From: an uncultured Lachnospiraceae bacterium
Lineage (GTDB): Bacteria > Bacillota > Clostridia > Lachnospirales > Lachnospiraceae
Assembly: GCA_934320895.1 (NCBI GenBank)
Contig: CAKRFY010000001.1
Span: forward strand, 136,503-200,502
Length of the DNA stretch: 64,000 bases
Reading direction: 5' to 3'
Part shown: piece by piece, positions 1 to 7,648 of the stretch
How positions within the stretch are numbered: the stretch's first letter is position 1
Layout: each line of letters begins with the position of its first letter
Notes under the pieces: generated by a model
What the model was told of the DNA's origin: nothing
The model's database searches: none
The model's input: only the letters and a program-made list of their open reading frames with translations
Position numbers and translations under genes: made by a program

Positions 1-63
1 GTTTTATAATTGAGATCAGTACATAAAATTGAAATATACCGTATATAAGAAAGGTTGTGTATT

Positions 64-984
64 ATGTTAGAAAAGAAAGTGCTTGACAATATTGTAAGCG
101 AGATTACAGACAACTATAACAGTGAGGAATTATTTTATTTAAGATCAGGACACTGTATGCCAAATCGTGACACTATCAAACATATCATAATGGGACTCAG
201 ACAGCTCATGTTCCCTGGATATTTTGATAACGAAAATCTTAATAAAACTGTTCCTGAATTTTTTGTAGGACACAATATAACAAAAATCTATAATGATCTT
301 TACTGCCAGATCAAAGCTGCCTTTTTACAACAGGCAAAGGATAATGCTAACGAGAAAGAAATAGAAAATCATACAACGCAGATATGTTCAAATTTTTTTG
401 CATCGTTTAGCCACATTCAAAATCTTTTGTTAAAAGATGTAAATGCTGCTTTTGACGGAGATCCCGCTGCAAAAACAAAAGAAGAAATAATCTTTTGTTA
501 TCCGGGACTTTTTGCAATATTTGTTTACAGATTTGCACATGAGCTTTACAAAATGAATGTTCCATTCATCCCAAGAATAATGTCTGAATATGCACATGAC
601 CACACGGGTATCGACATAAATCCTGGAGCAACTATCGGAGAATATTTCTTTATCGACCATGGAACAGGCGTTGTCATTGGAGAAACAACAGAAATCGGCA
701 ATAATGTTAAGATATACCAAGGTGTAACCCTTGGTGCACTCTCTACAAGAAGTGGTCAGCTTCTGCGCAACATTAAGAGACATCCGACTATTGAAGATGA
801 TGTCACTATCTACTCAAGTGCATCAATACTCGGTGGTGAAACAGTTATCGGAAAAGGTTCTGTCATCGGAGGAAATGCCTTTATAACAGAATCAGTTCCT
901 GCCGGAACAAGAGTAAGTGTCAAAAATCCAGAGCTGAGCTTTTCGACAAAGAAAAGCCATAATAAAGAAGAACTACCACGTTAA
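64..984 (+). CDS. cysE: serine O-acetyltransferase
   Basis: Transfers acetyl from acetyl-CoA to L-serine, giving O-acetylserine for cysteine synthesis in the cytoplasm. The C-terminal half (about residues 185-285) is a left-handed beta-helix of hexapeptide repeats with the segment DHGTGVVIGET, typical of SAT enzymes; the roughly 180 residues before it form the longer helical N-domain of the EpsC-like branch. I start at ATG 64, not the TTG nine bases earlier, because AGAAAGG lies 9 bases upstream of 64. At 306 residues it fits this branch. It lies upstream of LuxS and MtnN, which return homocysteine to the same sulfur network, although it is on the opposite strand. Family call is firm. Confidence 0.93.
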   Translation: MLEKKVLDNIVSEITDNYNSEELFYLRSGHCMPNRDTIKHIIMGLRQLMFPGYFDNENLNKTVPEFFVGHNITKIYNDLYCQIKAAFLQQAKDNANEKEIENHTTQICSNFFASFSHIQNLLLKDVNAAFDGDPAAKTKEEIIFCYPGLFAIFVYRFAHELYKMNVPFIPRIMSEYAHDHTGIDINPGATIGEYFFIDHGTGVVIGETTEIGNNVKIYQGVTLGALSTRSGQLLRNIKRHPTIEDDVTIYSSASILGGETVIGKGSVIGGNAFITESVPAGTRVSVKNPELSFSTKKSHNKEELPR

Positions 985-1030
985 CAAATTGCAACTTTAA
1001 ATTACTTTAAAAAAGGAAATGAGGTTTCAT

Positions 1031-1453
1031 ATGAAAAAAATTTTGACTAAGTTCATAATCGCAGCACTTTTACTTTCATTAATCAGTCCGATGACAAAAA
1101 CATCATATGCAAAGGCAAAAACTAAGAGCATTATCTGTCTTTCGATAAAAGGCAACACACTTACTTATGCTGATGCCGTATGGACATATGATCTTGGACT
1201 TGAAGATGAAAACATCGTAGGAAAACCAAAGAAGCAGACTATAAAACTTGCTTCCAAAGTTTCATATTCACTTCTAAATCCTGATAAAATGAAGAATTAT
1301 AAAGTAGATAAGAAAAAATTTATCAAAGCTATCAAAGATGCTGAACCTGAACTTGCCAAAGACCATAATATAAAATATTACTGGGGGCTGGCAGCTAAGA
1401 TCACAGTAACTGGGAATAAAGTTACAAAAATCCAGCAGTTATATCAGGATTGA
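1031..1453 (+). CDS. small secreted protein, function unknown
   Basis: A 140-residue protein with a clear signal peptide (MKKILTKFIIAALLLSLISP, then an Ala-Lys-Ala type cleavage region near residue 28) and a lysine-rich mature part of about 110 residues with no motif I recognise. I chose ATG 1031 over the upstream ATG at 1019 because GAGG sits 6 bases before it and the hydrophobic core then starts at residue 9. It follows cysE by about 45 bases on the same strand and may be cotranscribed. It is followed by a strong bidirectional terminator. Cell-surface or secreted location is inferred from the signal peptide only. Confidence 0.7.
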   Translation: MKKILTKFIIAALLLSLISPMTKTSYAKAKTKSIICLSIKGNTLTYADAVWTYDLGLEDENIVGKPKKQTIKLASKVSYSLLNPDKMKNYKVDKKKFIKAIKDAEPELAKDHNIKYYWGLAAKITVTGNKVTKIQQLYQD

Positions 1454-1465
1454 ACACAGATATGA

Positions 1466-1513
1466 TCAAGCGGATATTCGCACTCCACTCTGCTACTTAC
1501 TCATAACACTATT
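1466..1513 (-). repeat. 48-bp intergenic repeat, copy A
   Basis: Copy A of a four-member family (others at 2553, 15604 and 30648), all readable on the minus strand. The shared core is GAGTGGAGTGCGAATATCCG here, against GCGGATTGCGAATAT in other copies. This is the most divergent copy, with changes in the first ten bases. Confidence 0.6.
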
Positions 1514-1529
1514 AACTGCTATCGCAGCA

Positions 1530-1558
1530 TATCAGAGGGGGGCCACCCCCTCCTGATA
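1530..1558. terminator. bidirectional intrinsic terminator
   Basis: The arms TATCAGaGGGGG and CCCCCtCCTGATA form a very stable hairpin with a GCCA loop between two convergent genes (small secreted protein and CobW-like GTPase). There is no long U-tract on either side, so it may instead be an mRNA-stabilising hairpin. Confidence 0.6.
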
Positions 1559-1591
1559 CAAGGAAGTCCCCCACTTATTTCACCTATCTGC

Positions 1592-2521
1592 TTAATTCCA
1601 ATATTTATCAATTACATCCTGATTTAAATCCTCACCTATCACGATAAAAATCTCCTGACCTTCTTTTATCGGCTTTATCACTGTCTCTTTTTTAGTTGCA
1701 TTAAGTTCTATCCAACCATTGCCATCAGGCATAAAACCTTTAATTCTGAAAACATTTCCACATTTTTCATCAGAAAAAGTTTTATTTACACAACTTTTAA
1801 GTTTATCCACAGTCATTTGCTTATTCATATAATAAAGTGATGAAAATTCCACATCATCAGCATGATACCTTTTCTCTATACCTGCACCGACATATTCGCA
1901 ATTTTCAATCTTTTTATAATCATCTTCATTAAACTTCTCCCATGGCTTTGCCATAACGATATTATCAATCTTTCTCGTGCAGTGAAATTCTTCAAGGCTC
2001 TTATTTATATAAGCAGTAACCTCCCGAATCTGTTCATCTGAAACACCATCCGTCTTACTAAAAAGTATTTTTCCCGCATTAGCCACCTCGGATGCAAGAA
2101 TATACCTTGAACGCTCTGACAGATCAAGTTCAAGATGTGCATCAACTATAGTTATCACATTTCCAATCTGATACCATCTCTCAAGGGGATCCTCATGGAG
2201 GGTATCAAAAAATTCATCCATATCAAATACACCTGATGGCTCTACCAAAACCCTGTCAAACCCCTGCATACCCATTGCGATAAGTTTTGTCTTAAAACGT
2301 CTTCTGTGGCAGTCTGCATCACACCCTCCGGCAACCATCTCAAGCTCACAGTTATCACCGAGGATATCCTGCAAAAGCATGGCATCAACATTAACCGCAC
2401 CATAATCGTTTTCAAGGATACCTATTTTAAGACCTTTGTCTGTGAGATATTTCACATATTTTCTGATAAAAGTCGTCTTACCCGAACCAAGAAAACCCGT
2501 AATCAAATCTATCTTAATCAT
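1592..2521 (-). CDS. CobW/P47K (G3E) family GTP-binding metallochaperone
   Basis: A G3E-family GTPase of 309 residues. Walker A is GFLGSGKT (residues 9-16), the Walker B region gives VEPSG, and SKTD serves as the base-recognition loop. The family inserts or allocates metals (Zn, Co, Ni) to client proteins. Members usually carry a metal-binding CxCC after switch I; here the equivalent spot reads GGCDADC (C67, C71), a looser two-cysteine version. A C-terminal CobW_C-like domain (about residues 215-300) is present. The start is supported by GGAAGAG upstream. It is the third gene of a same-strand series luxS, mtnN, cobW-like with gaps of 150-210 bases. The metal and client cannot be read from the sequence. 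Confidence 0.85.
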   Translation of the reverse strand: MIKIDLITGFLGSGKTTFIRKYVKYLTDKGLKIGILENDYGAVNVDAMLLQDILGDNCELEMVAGGCDADCHRRRFKTKLIAMGMQGFDRVLVEPSGVFDMDEFFDTLHEDPLERWYQIGNVITIVDAHLELDLSERSRYILASEVANAGKILFSKTDGVSDEQIREVTAYINKSLEEFHCTRKIDNIVMAKPWEKFNEDDYKKIENCEYVGAGIEKRYHADDVEFSSLYYMNKQMTVDKLKSCVNKTFSDEKCGNVFRIKGFMPDGNGWIELNATKKETVIKPIKEGQEIFIVIGEDLNQDVIDKYWN

Positions 2522-2552
2522 TATTCTCTTCCTTTATACATATTTGAATTAG

Positions 2553-2600
2553 TCACGCGGATATTCTAAATCCGCTCTGCAACCTGCTTGATAGTGTTAA
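2553..2600 (-). repeat. 48-bp intergenic repeat, copy B
   Basis: Copy B lies between the mtnN stop and the cobW-like start, in the same orientation as the other copies. It reads TTAACACTATCAAGC at its minus-strand 5' end and GAATATCCGCGTGA at its 3' end. It is 32 bases upstream of the GTPase start, so it is in that gene's leader. Confidence 0.7.
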
Positions 2601-2674
2601 AACCGGTCATGAAACTGCTTTTAATATCATACAGATATTATAAAAACTAATCCACAACCGGCTTTTCAATAAAT

Positions 2675-3361
2675 TTACGCTATTTTTTTAATGAAGTCAA
2701 CAACTATCTCAATACCTATCTGGGCTGCTTTTTCTGCAAATTCTGCATAGTCCATCGCACCGCCCTCGCCATCTGATATCGTCCTAAGAACTGCAAACGG
2801 AATTTTATTTACATAACATACATGACCGATACTTCCACCTTCCATCTCTGCTGCTATGGCATTAAAACGCTCATGAAGTTTGTCTTTCTGATGTTTATCG
2901 TGCATAAACATATCGCCTGTAGCAATAGTTCCGACTTTGTACTTTCTCTCTTTCTCATCAAGACACTCTTTAAGTATATCCATCATCTTTTTATCACAAG
3001 GAAGATAAATCTCATTTATTCCTGATAAAAGACCTATAGGATCTCCAAGTGCTGATGTGTTCATATCATGCTGCACGACCATATCCGCAACAGCAATTCC
3101 CATAACTCCCAGTTCTTTGCACAATGTCCCTGCGACACCGATATTTATAACCATATCAACATGGTATGTAAGTATCATAGCCTCTGTACATATAGCCGCA
3201 AACACCTTTCCTACACCACTGACAGCAGCAACTACCTCCGTATCACCAATATTTCCTTTTACAAATTCTACGCCGCTTATCGACTCATACGAAGGATTTT
3301 CCAATGTCTTTTTGAGATTGTCAATCTCAATCTGCATGGCTCCTATAACACCAATTATCAT
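2675..3361 (-). CDS. mtnN: 5'-methylthioadenosine/S-adenosylhomocysteine nucleosidase
   Basis: Cleaves adenine from S-adenosylhomocysteine and methylthioadenosine, the step before LuxS in the activated methyl cycle. The N-terminus IGVIGAMQIEID carries the catalytic glutamate region. AAEMEG (about 170-175) holds the substrate-binding Met-Glu, and RTISDGEG supplies the aspartate acting on adenine N7. At 228 residues it has the usual length. AGAGG precedes the ATG by 6 bases. It lies 211 bases after luxS on the same strand; the gap contains a decayed IS605-type end, which suggests an originally closer pair. Family call is firm. Confidence 0.95.
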   Translation of the reverse strand: MIIGVIGAMQIEIDNLKKTLENPSYESISGVEFVKGNIGDTEVVAAVSGVGKVFAAICTEAMILTYHVDMVINIGVAGTLCKELGVMGIAVADMVVQHDMNTSALGDPIGLLSGINEIYLPCDKKMMDILKECLDEKERKYKVGTIATGDMFMHDKHQKDKLHERFNAIAAEMEGGSIGHVCYVNKIPFAVLRTISDGEGGAMDYAEFAEKAAQIGIEIVVDFIKKIA

Positions 3362-3423
3362 ACTTTACCTCTTTTCTATTTTATTATATTCTATTTTTTA
3401 TCTTTTTGTCCTTTGCCAAATTT

Positions 3424-3560
3424 GTGAACTACACACAAAGCTAAAGCTTCGGTGCTTCTTGCTTAAATCTAACGCAATTCATCCTACATTCTTAAAGACC
3501 ATGAGATTTATAGCCCAAGCATCCTAAAGGCTGTCCGCTTTGCCATAAAACAAACAACCA
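3424..3560 (-). mobile_element. decayed right end of an IS605/IS1341-type (tnpB) element
   Basis: On the minus strand the intergenic region contains one frame with a C-terminal tail reading CVRFKQEAPKL before a stop. It then has a hairpin (CACcgAAGC, loop TTTA, GCTTtGTG at 3434-3454) followed at once by GTAGTTCAC. Known for the family: a KQEAP-like TnpB tail, an imperfect subterminal hairpin and a TAGTTCAC-type end. Upstream frames carry stops, so no transposase survives. The assignment rests on remembered family features, not a search. Confidence 0.45.
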
Positions 3561-3572
3561 TAACTGTATCAC

Positions 3573-4034
3573 TTATTCTGTAGGATAAGTAAACTCCATA
3601 TTTGTCTGATCTTCAAGCACTTCGAGATAAGTTCTGCATTCCTCTTTTGCAAGATCTATATCAAGATTTTCATAATGACCACACTCAATCGCAGACTTTC
3701 CAAAGACATCACCATCATGCTCTATAGTCTGTTTAAGTATCTTCTTTGTAAGTTCAAAAACATCCTTTGCATCCATATCACGGACAAGGAGATAAAATCC
3801 TGTCTGACAGCCCATAGGTCCAAAATAGACAATCTTGTCCGATACCTCGGAATTGCGTGCAAATGTAGCAAACATATGCTCAACTGAATGCATAACGGCA
3901 TTGCTCATATAATCTCCCGCATTTGGTTTTCTAGTGCGAAGATCATATGTCACAACATCCCCGTCCTCTCTTGAGATATAAAATCCCGGCACTAATACAT
4001 TATGGTTAATCTGAAAACTTTTTATTCTCTGCAT
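3573..4034 (-). CDS. luxS: S-ribosylhomocysteine lyase (autoinducer-2 synthase)
   Basis: Splits S-ribosylhomocysteine into homocysteine and DPD, the precursor of AI-2. The metal site is visible: HSVEH gives the two histidine ligands, and the cysteine of ECGHYEN is the third. The substrate-binding segment DLRTRKPNAGDYM is intact. At 153 residues it is the standard length. The ribosome site GGGGGA lies 9 bases before the ATG. It is followed on the same strand by mtnN, which makes its substrate. Confidence 0.97.
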   Translation of the reverse strand: MQRIKSFQINHNVLVPGFYISREDGDVVTYDLRTRKPNAGDYMSNAVMHSVEHMFATFARNSEVSDKIVYFGPMGCQTGFYLLVRDMDAKDVFELTKKILKQTIEHDGDVFGKSAIECGHYENLDIDLAKEECRTYLEVLEDQTNMEFTYPTE

Positions 4035-4143
4035 TTTTTGTTTCCCCCGTTTCTTAATTTAATCAGTTACATTTTAACATTGAAATTTCGGTGTGTAAAG
4101 CATGCTACGTCCTGTCAGCTTATACATCTCTTCTTAACTACAA

Positions 4144-4191
4144 AAACCCCATTCCAAAAACAATTTTTAAATTGATTTTGGAACGGGGTTT
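4144..4191 (-). terminator. intrinsic terminator after the YhgE/Pip gene
   Basis: A long near-perfect hairpin has outer arms AAACCCCGTTCCAAAA and TTTTGGAATGGGGTTT (minus strand) with an inner AATTT/AAATT stem, followed by a T-rich stretch. It lies 47 bases beyond the stop of the gene ending at 4239 and separates it from luxS. Confidence 0.85.
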
Positions 4192-4238
4192 GCTACTATT
4201 CACACCACAGGTGTTGACTGGCAGCTTTTGTTTCTGCG

Positions 4239-7016
4239 CTAAGCAAGACCTTTTTCTTCGATAAGATCATATATCGTTGGCTTATTAGAACTGATCCTTT
4301 TTGCTCTTATTGCAAATACACCTATCGTAAGTGCAGAGAATACTAATGCAAGCACTATCAATACAGTAAGCTCTGTCTGTATACTCTGTCCTCCTGATAT
4401 CGTACTTCTGAATGCATCTACCGTGTATGTGAACGGCATATATTTATGAATCGTCTCTACGATCTTTCCTGAGAGTTCAACTGGATAGGTTCCTGCTGAA
4501 CCGGCAAGCTGTGCCACCATAAATATAAGCATAACGAAACTTCCGACTTTACCCATAAGGATATTGAAGTAATACATTATAGACATAAATGCTACTGCCG
4601 CTATCGATGCTACTGCCATTGTCTTTAAGTATTCAGTAGGAGTAAATCCATTTATAAGATGAAGTGCTGTTACTACTATCACTCCCATAAGTATTGCGAT
4701 AGGATAGATTACAACTGCTTTACTTGCCCACCATGCCATTCCGCTCTTAAGTTCTCCCTTATAACTTGCAAGAGGATACATAAGACAGAATGCAAGGCAT
4801 CCTACCCAGAGTCCTACCGACATCATGTATGCTGCCATGGCATGACCATTGTTCTTTACATTTGTAATCTCTTTCCCTTTTGTCTCTACTGGTGACGAGA
4901 ACATATCAAGTGTTGCATCTGATGCATCATTTTCTCTGATCTCTTTCTCACCATCTTCTAATGCGTTAGAAAGCTGCTTTGTTCCTTTCTTTAATGATGT
5001 GATGCCATCCCCTAAAGTCACAGAACCGTCTGCAAGTTTTTCTGAACCATCTGCTATCTTATCCGCGCCATCGGAAAGCTTTTGAGCTCCACTTACAAGT
5101 GTGTCATTATTTGATACGAGTTTTGAACTTCCTGAAAGAAGTTTATTTACACCTGCCGTAAGTTCAGGTATTCCAGATTCAAGTCCGGTAGCAAGTGTCT
5201 GATTTCCTTTAGCAAGTGTCTTTGTTCCTGAATTTATCTTATCATTATATCCTGAAAGTTTTTTAAGTCCCTTGTCAAGTGTTGAAACACCTGCTGTATA
5301 AGTCTTAACACCTTTCTTAAGTCCACTCTTTCCGCTGACACCTGTATTTAATGATGCAAGTCCGTTATCAACCGCCGTCATTCCTTCAATAAGACCTGAT
5401 TTTCCATCCTTTTTCTTTGTCTGTTCAAGTGCTGTCTGTACCGACTGCATTCCAGTAAGCAGATTTGTTATAACACCTGCTGACGGCTCAAGAAGTTTAT
5501 CTGAACCTGCTGCAAGCTGACTTATAGATGTTTTTAATGTCTTCACCTGCTCTCCAAGATTACCTGATGAAACCGCTGTAAGCGTAGTTCCGGCTGATGT
5601 AAGTTCTTTTCCTGACTCTGTAAGTTCACTTCCGGCTTTTGTCATATATCCCGCCGCATTTTCAGCAGAATTTCCTGAAGCATCATATAACGCTGACATT
5701 GCCTTGTCAATATATGACATTTCTGTCTCGGAAAGACTTCCTGTCTTTGCCGCTGTAGCTTTAAGTGTGGCAAGTGTCTTATATGCTTCAGTAACTTTCT
5801 CTGATGCCTGCTTAACATCAGCTCCCGCATTTGTAACATGAGTAGCAGTATTCTTAACATTTCCACCAACTGATGTAAGTGAACTTGTAAGATCGGACAT
5901 ATCAATTCCTGTATTGTCTTTTCCATCACCATTTACTGCAGTATTAAGTTTCTGCATGTTTTCATTTATTGTAATAAGAGAACTTGCGGCTGTTTTCATA
6001 CTCGCAACATTCTCATCAGTAAGCGAAGAATCAAGTGATGTTTTCATCTTATCAAGTCCTGCAAGAAGCTGTTTACTTCCTGATTTAAGACTCTTTACAC
6101 CTGTAGAAACTGTTCCAAGTGCATTATTTAATGTAGAATTATTGTCAGTAAGCTTCTTTGAACCTTTACTTGCTGTCTTTACTCCTGCAGTATAATCTTT
6201 AAGACTGCTCTGTAAAGTCTTTGAGCCTTCTGCAAGTTTTTTTGAACCGCTTACTGCCGAACCCGATAACTTTGACACACCATTATTTAATGTATTCATT
6301 CCGTTATCAACCTGCGAAACTCCGTCAGTATAAGTCTTAAGACCTTCTGTCAATGTTTCACTTCCATTCTTAAAAGTAACAGTACTGCTTGCAAGCTTTT
6401 TGAGATTTTTTGTAATCTTTTTGTTGCCTTTTACAAGTTTTTCTTCACCATTGATAAGTTTATCCGTTCCGTCAACGGCATCCGAAAATCCATCTGCAAC
6501 ATCAGAAAGACTGTCAAAAACCGTTTCTGCATAGGTACGTGTAACTTCCTCTGATATATTCTTTCGTATTTCCTTTATCGCAGATTCACTCATCTTCATT
6601 GCGATATAATTTTTTCCCGGATTAGTCTTATAATCGAGAAGCATCTTTTTTGGCTTTGAATCCATAAGAGTTGACGCATTTTTGGAAAAATCTTTCGGTA
6701 TAGTAATAACCATATAGTATGTTCCATTCTCAAGACCCGTCTGTGCGACATCCGAATTAACAATATTAAATGCCATTGAATCATTGTCTCTAAGGTTATC
6801 CGTAAGTTTTTTTCCAACATCCAGTTTCTTTCCTTTGTACTTAACTGACTCGTCTTCATTTACAACCGCTACTGGCAGATCAGAAACCTTACCATACGGG
6901 TCCCACATGGATGCAAGAAACAGACATGCGTAGATAGAAGGAATCAGCAAAATCGCAACAACTACCAAAAGAAGTAGTTTATTACGAAACAAAGATTTGA
7001 ATTCTTCTTTTATCAT
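4239..7016 (-). CDS. YhgE/Pip (phage infection protein) family membrane protein
   Basis: A 925-residue membrane protein. There is one N-terminal transmembrane helix (about residues 12-33), then an extracellular domain with SMWDPYG and LPVAVVNEDE, typical of the YhgE/Pip N-domain. About 500 residues follow of heptad-like Gly/Ser/Leu/Lys repeats (patterns such as LADGSVTLGDG and LSDGADKIADGSEKL), then a C-terminal block of about six helices resembling an ABC-2 permease. The family includes the lactococcal phage receptor Pip; the normal function is unsettled, with proposed roles in export. I start at ATG 7016 because GGAGG lies 5 bases before it; a longer frame adds 12 unsupported residues. It is monocistronic, with a terminator after it. 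Confidence 0.88.
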   Translation of the reverse strand: MIKEEFKSLFRNKLLLLVVVAILLIPSIYACLFLASMWDPYGKVSDLPVAVVNEDESVKYKGKKLDVGKKLTDNLRDNDSMAFNIVNSDVAQTGLENGTYYMVITIPKDFSKNASTLMDSKPKKMLLDYKTNPGKNYIAMKMSESAIKEIRKNISEEVTRTYAETVFDSLSDVADGFSDAVDGTDKLINGEEKLVKGNKKITKNLKKLASSTVTFKNGSETLTEGLKTYTDGVSQVDNGMNTLNNGVSKLSGSAVSGSKKLAEGSKTLQSSLKDYTAGVKTASKGSKKLTDNNSTLNNALGTVSTGVKSLKSGSKQLLAGLDKMKTSLDSSLTDENVASMKTAASSLITINENMQKLNTAVNGDGKDNTGIDMSDLTSSLTSVGGNVKNTATHVTNAGADVKQASEKVTEAYKTLATLKATAAKTGSLSETEMSYIDKAMSALYDASGNSAENAAGYMTKAGSELTESGKELTSAGTTLTAVSSGNLGEQVKTLKTSISQLAAGSDKLLEPSAGVITNLLTGMQSVQTALEQTKKKDGKSGLIEGMTAVDNGLASLNTGVSGKSGLKKGVKTYTAGVSTLDKGLKKLSGYNDKINSGTKTLAKGNQTLATGLESGIPELTAGVNKLLSGSSKLVSNNDTLVSGAQKLSDGADKIADGSEKLADGSVTLGDGITSLKKGTKQLSNALEDGEKEIRENDASDATLDMFSSPVETKGKEITNVKNNGHAMAAYMMSVGLWVGCLAFCLMYPLASYKGELKSGMAWWASKAVVIYPIAILMGVIVVTALHLINGFTPTEYLKTMAVASIAAVAFMSIMYYFNILMGKVGSFVMLIFMVAQLAGSAGTYPVELSGKIVETIHKYMPFTYTVDAFRSTISGGQSIQTELTVLIVLALVFSALTIGVFAIRAKRISSNKPTIYDLIEEKGLA

Positions 7017-7241
7017 GTTGACCTCCATTTTATTTTTGTATATTCTCATCATCTCTTATATATGAACTTATGAGAATACTTTTGCCGCATATGCAATACT
7101 GACACATAAACGACATACAATGAATAACATTATACATTTATTTTTTTACTATGCACCATAATATTTAATTTTTAACAAAAAATTTACAATTTTAATATTT
7201 ATTAATGAATTTATAATGCCATTTTTTCCTTATAACAGCAA

Positions 7242-7273
7242 AGAACACCGCACTGCTATGTACGATGTCCTCT
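7242..7273 (-). terminator. hairpin after the PqqD-like gene
   Basis: On the minus strand, AGAGGACATCGTAC pairs with GTGCGGTGTTCT through several G-U wobbles. It starts directly beyond the stop at 7277 and is followed by a modest T-rich tail. It is a plausible terminator of the OPT/PqqD operon but the U-tract is weak. Confidence 0.5.
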
Positions 7274-7276
7274 GAA

Positions 7277-7630
7277 TTACTTTAATACCACAAATTTGTT
7301 CATTTCAAGAGTGGACACAAATGTCACAACTCTTTTAAGCATATCATCCTTTTCATCTGGAAATGCTTCGTTCATTTTCCCTACTATATCATATATCGTT
7401 TTTTCTCCGTCTATGCTCTTCCACACAACCGAACCATATTTGTCAAGTTTAATATGGCTTACTGCCGGCTTATGAAAGAATTTTTGTGCTACCTTCGCAT
7501 AAAATCCGTTGTGCGGCATATCAACTTCCACATTCCCGTCATCTAGTTCTCTCCACTCATGACCTTCTGATATATGTGGTATCTTATCCATATAATTTCC
7601 TGAAACAACTTTAGCTTTTGGCTTTCGCAT
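7277..7630 (-). CDS. PqqD-like (RRE-fold) small protein
   Basis: A 117-residue protein whose C-terminal 75 residues match the PqqD pattern: a segment ending SHIKLDKYGSVVWKSIDG, then helices (TIYDIVGKMNEAF and a terminal FVSTLEMNKFVVLK). In the family this is the peptide-binding RiPP recognition element, a winged-helix fold that presents precursor peptides to radical SAM or other modifying enzymes. Here there is no such enzyme; the gene instead follows an OPT oligopeptide transporter by 18 bases. Start is supported by AAAGGCG. A role in binding a transported peptide is inference. Confidence 0.82.
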   Translation of the reverse strand: MRKPKAKVVSGNYMDKIPHISEGHEWRELDDGNVEVDMPHNGFYAKVAQKFFHKPAVSHIKLDKYGSVVWKSIDGEKTIYDIVGKMNEAFPDEKDDMLKRVVTFVSTLEMNKFVVLK

Positions 7631-7648
7631 TAACTTTCGCCTTTCTTT

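Noticed and set aside
3057-3527. A 156-residue plus-strand protein opposite mtnN
   Set aside because: It is antisense to a firmly identified gene and its composition mirrors that gene's codons.
5914-6195. Plus-strand frames inside the YhgE/Pip gene
   Set aside because: They arise from the repeated Gly/Ser/Leu codons of the sense gene.
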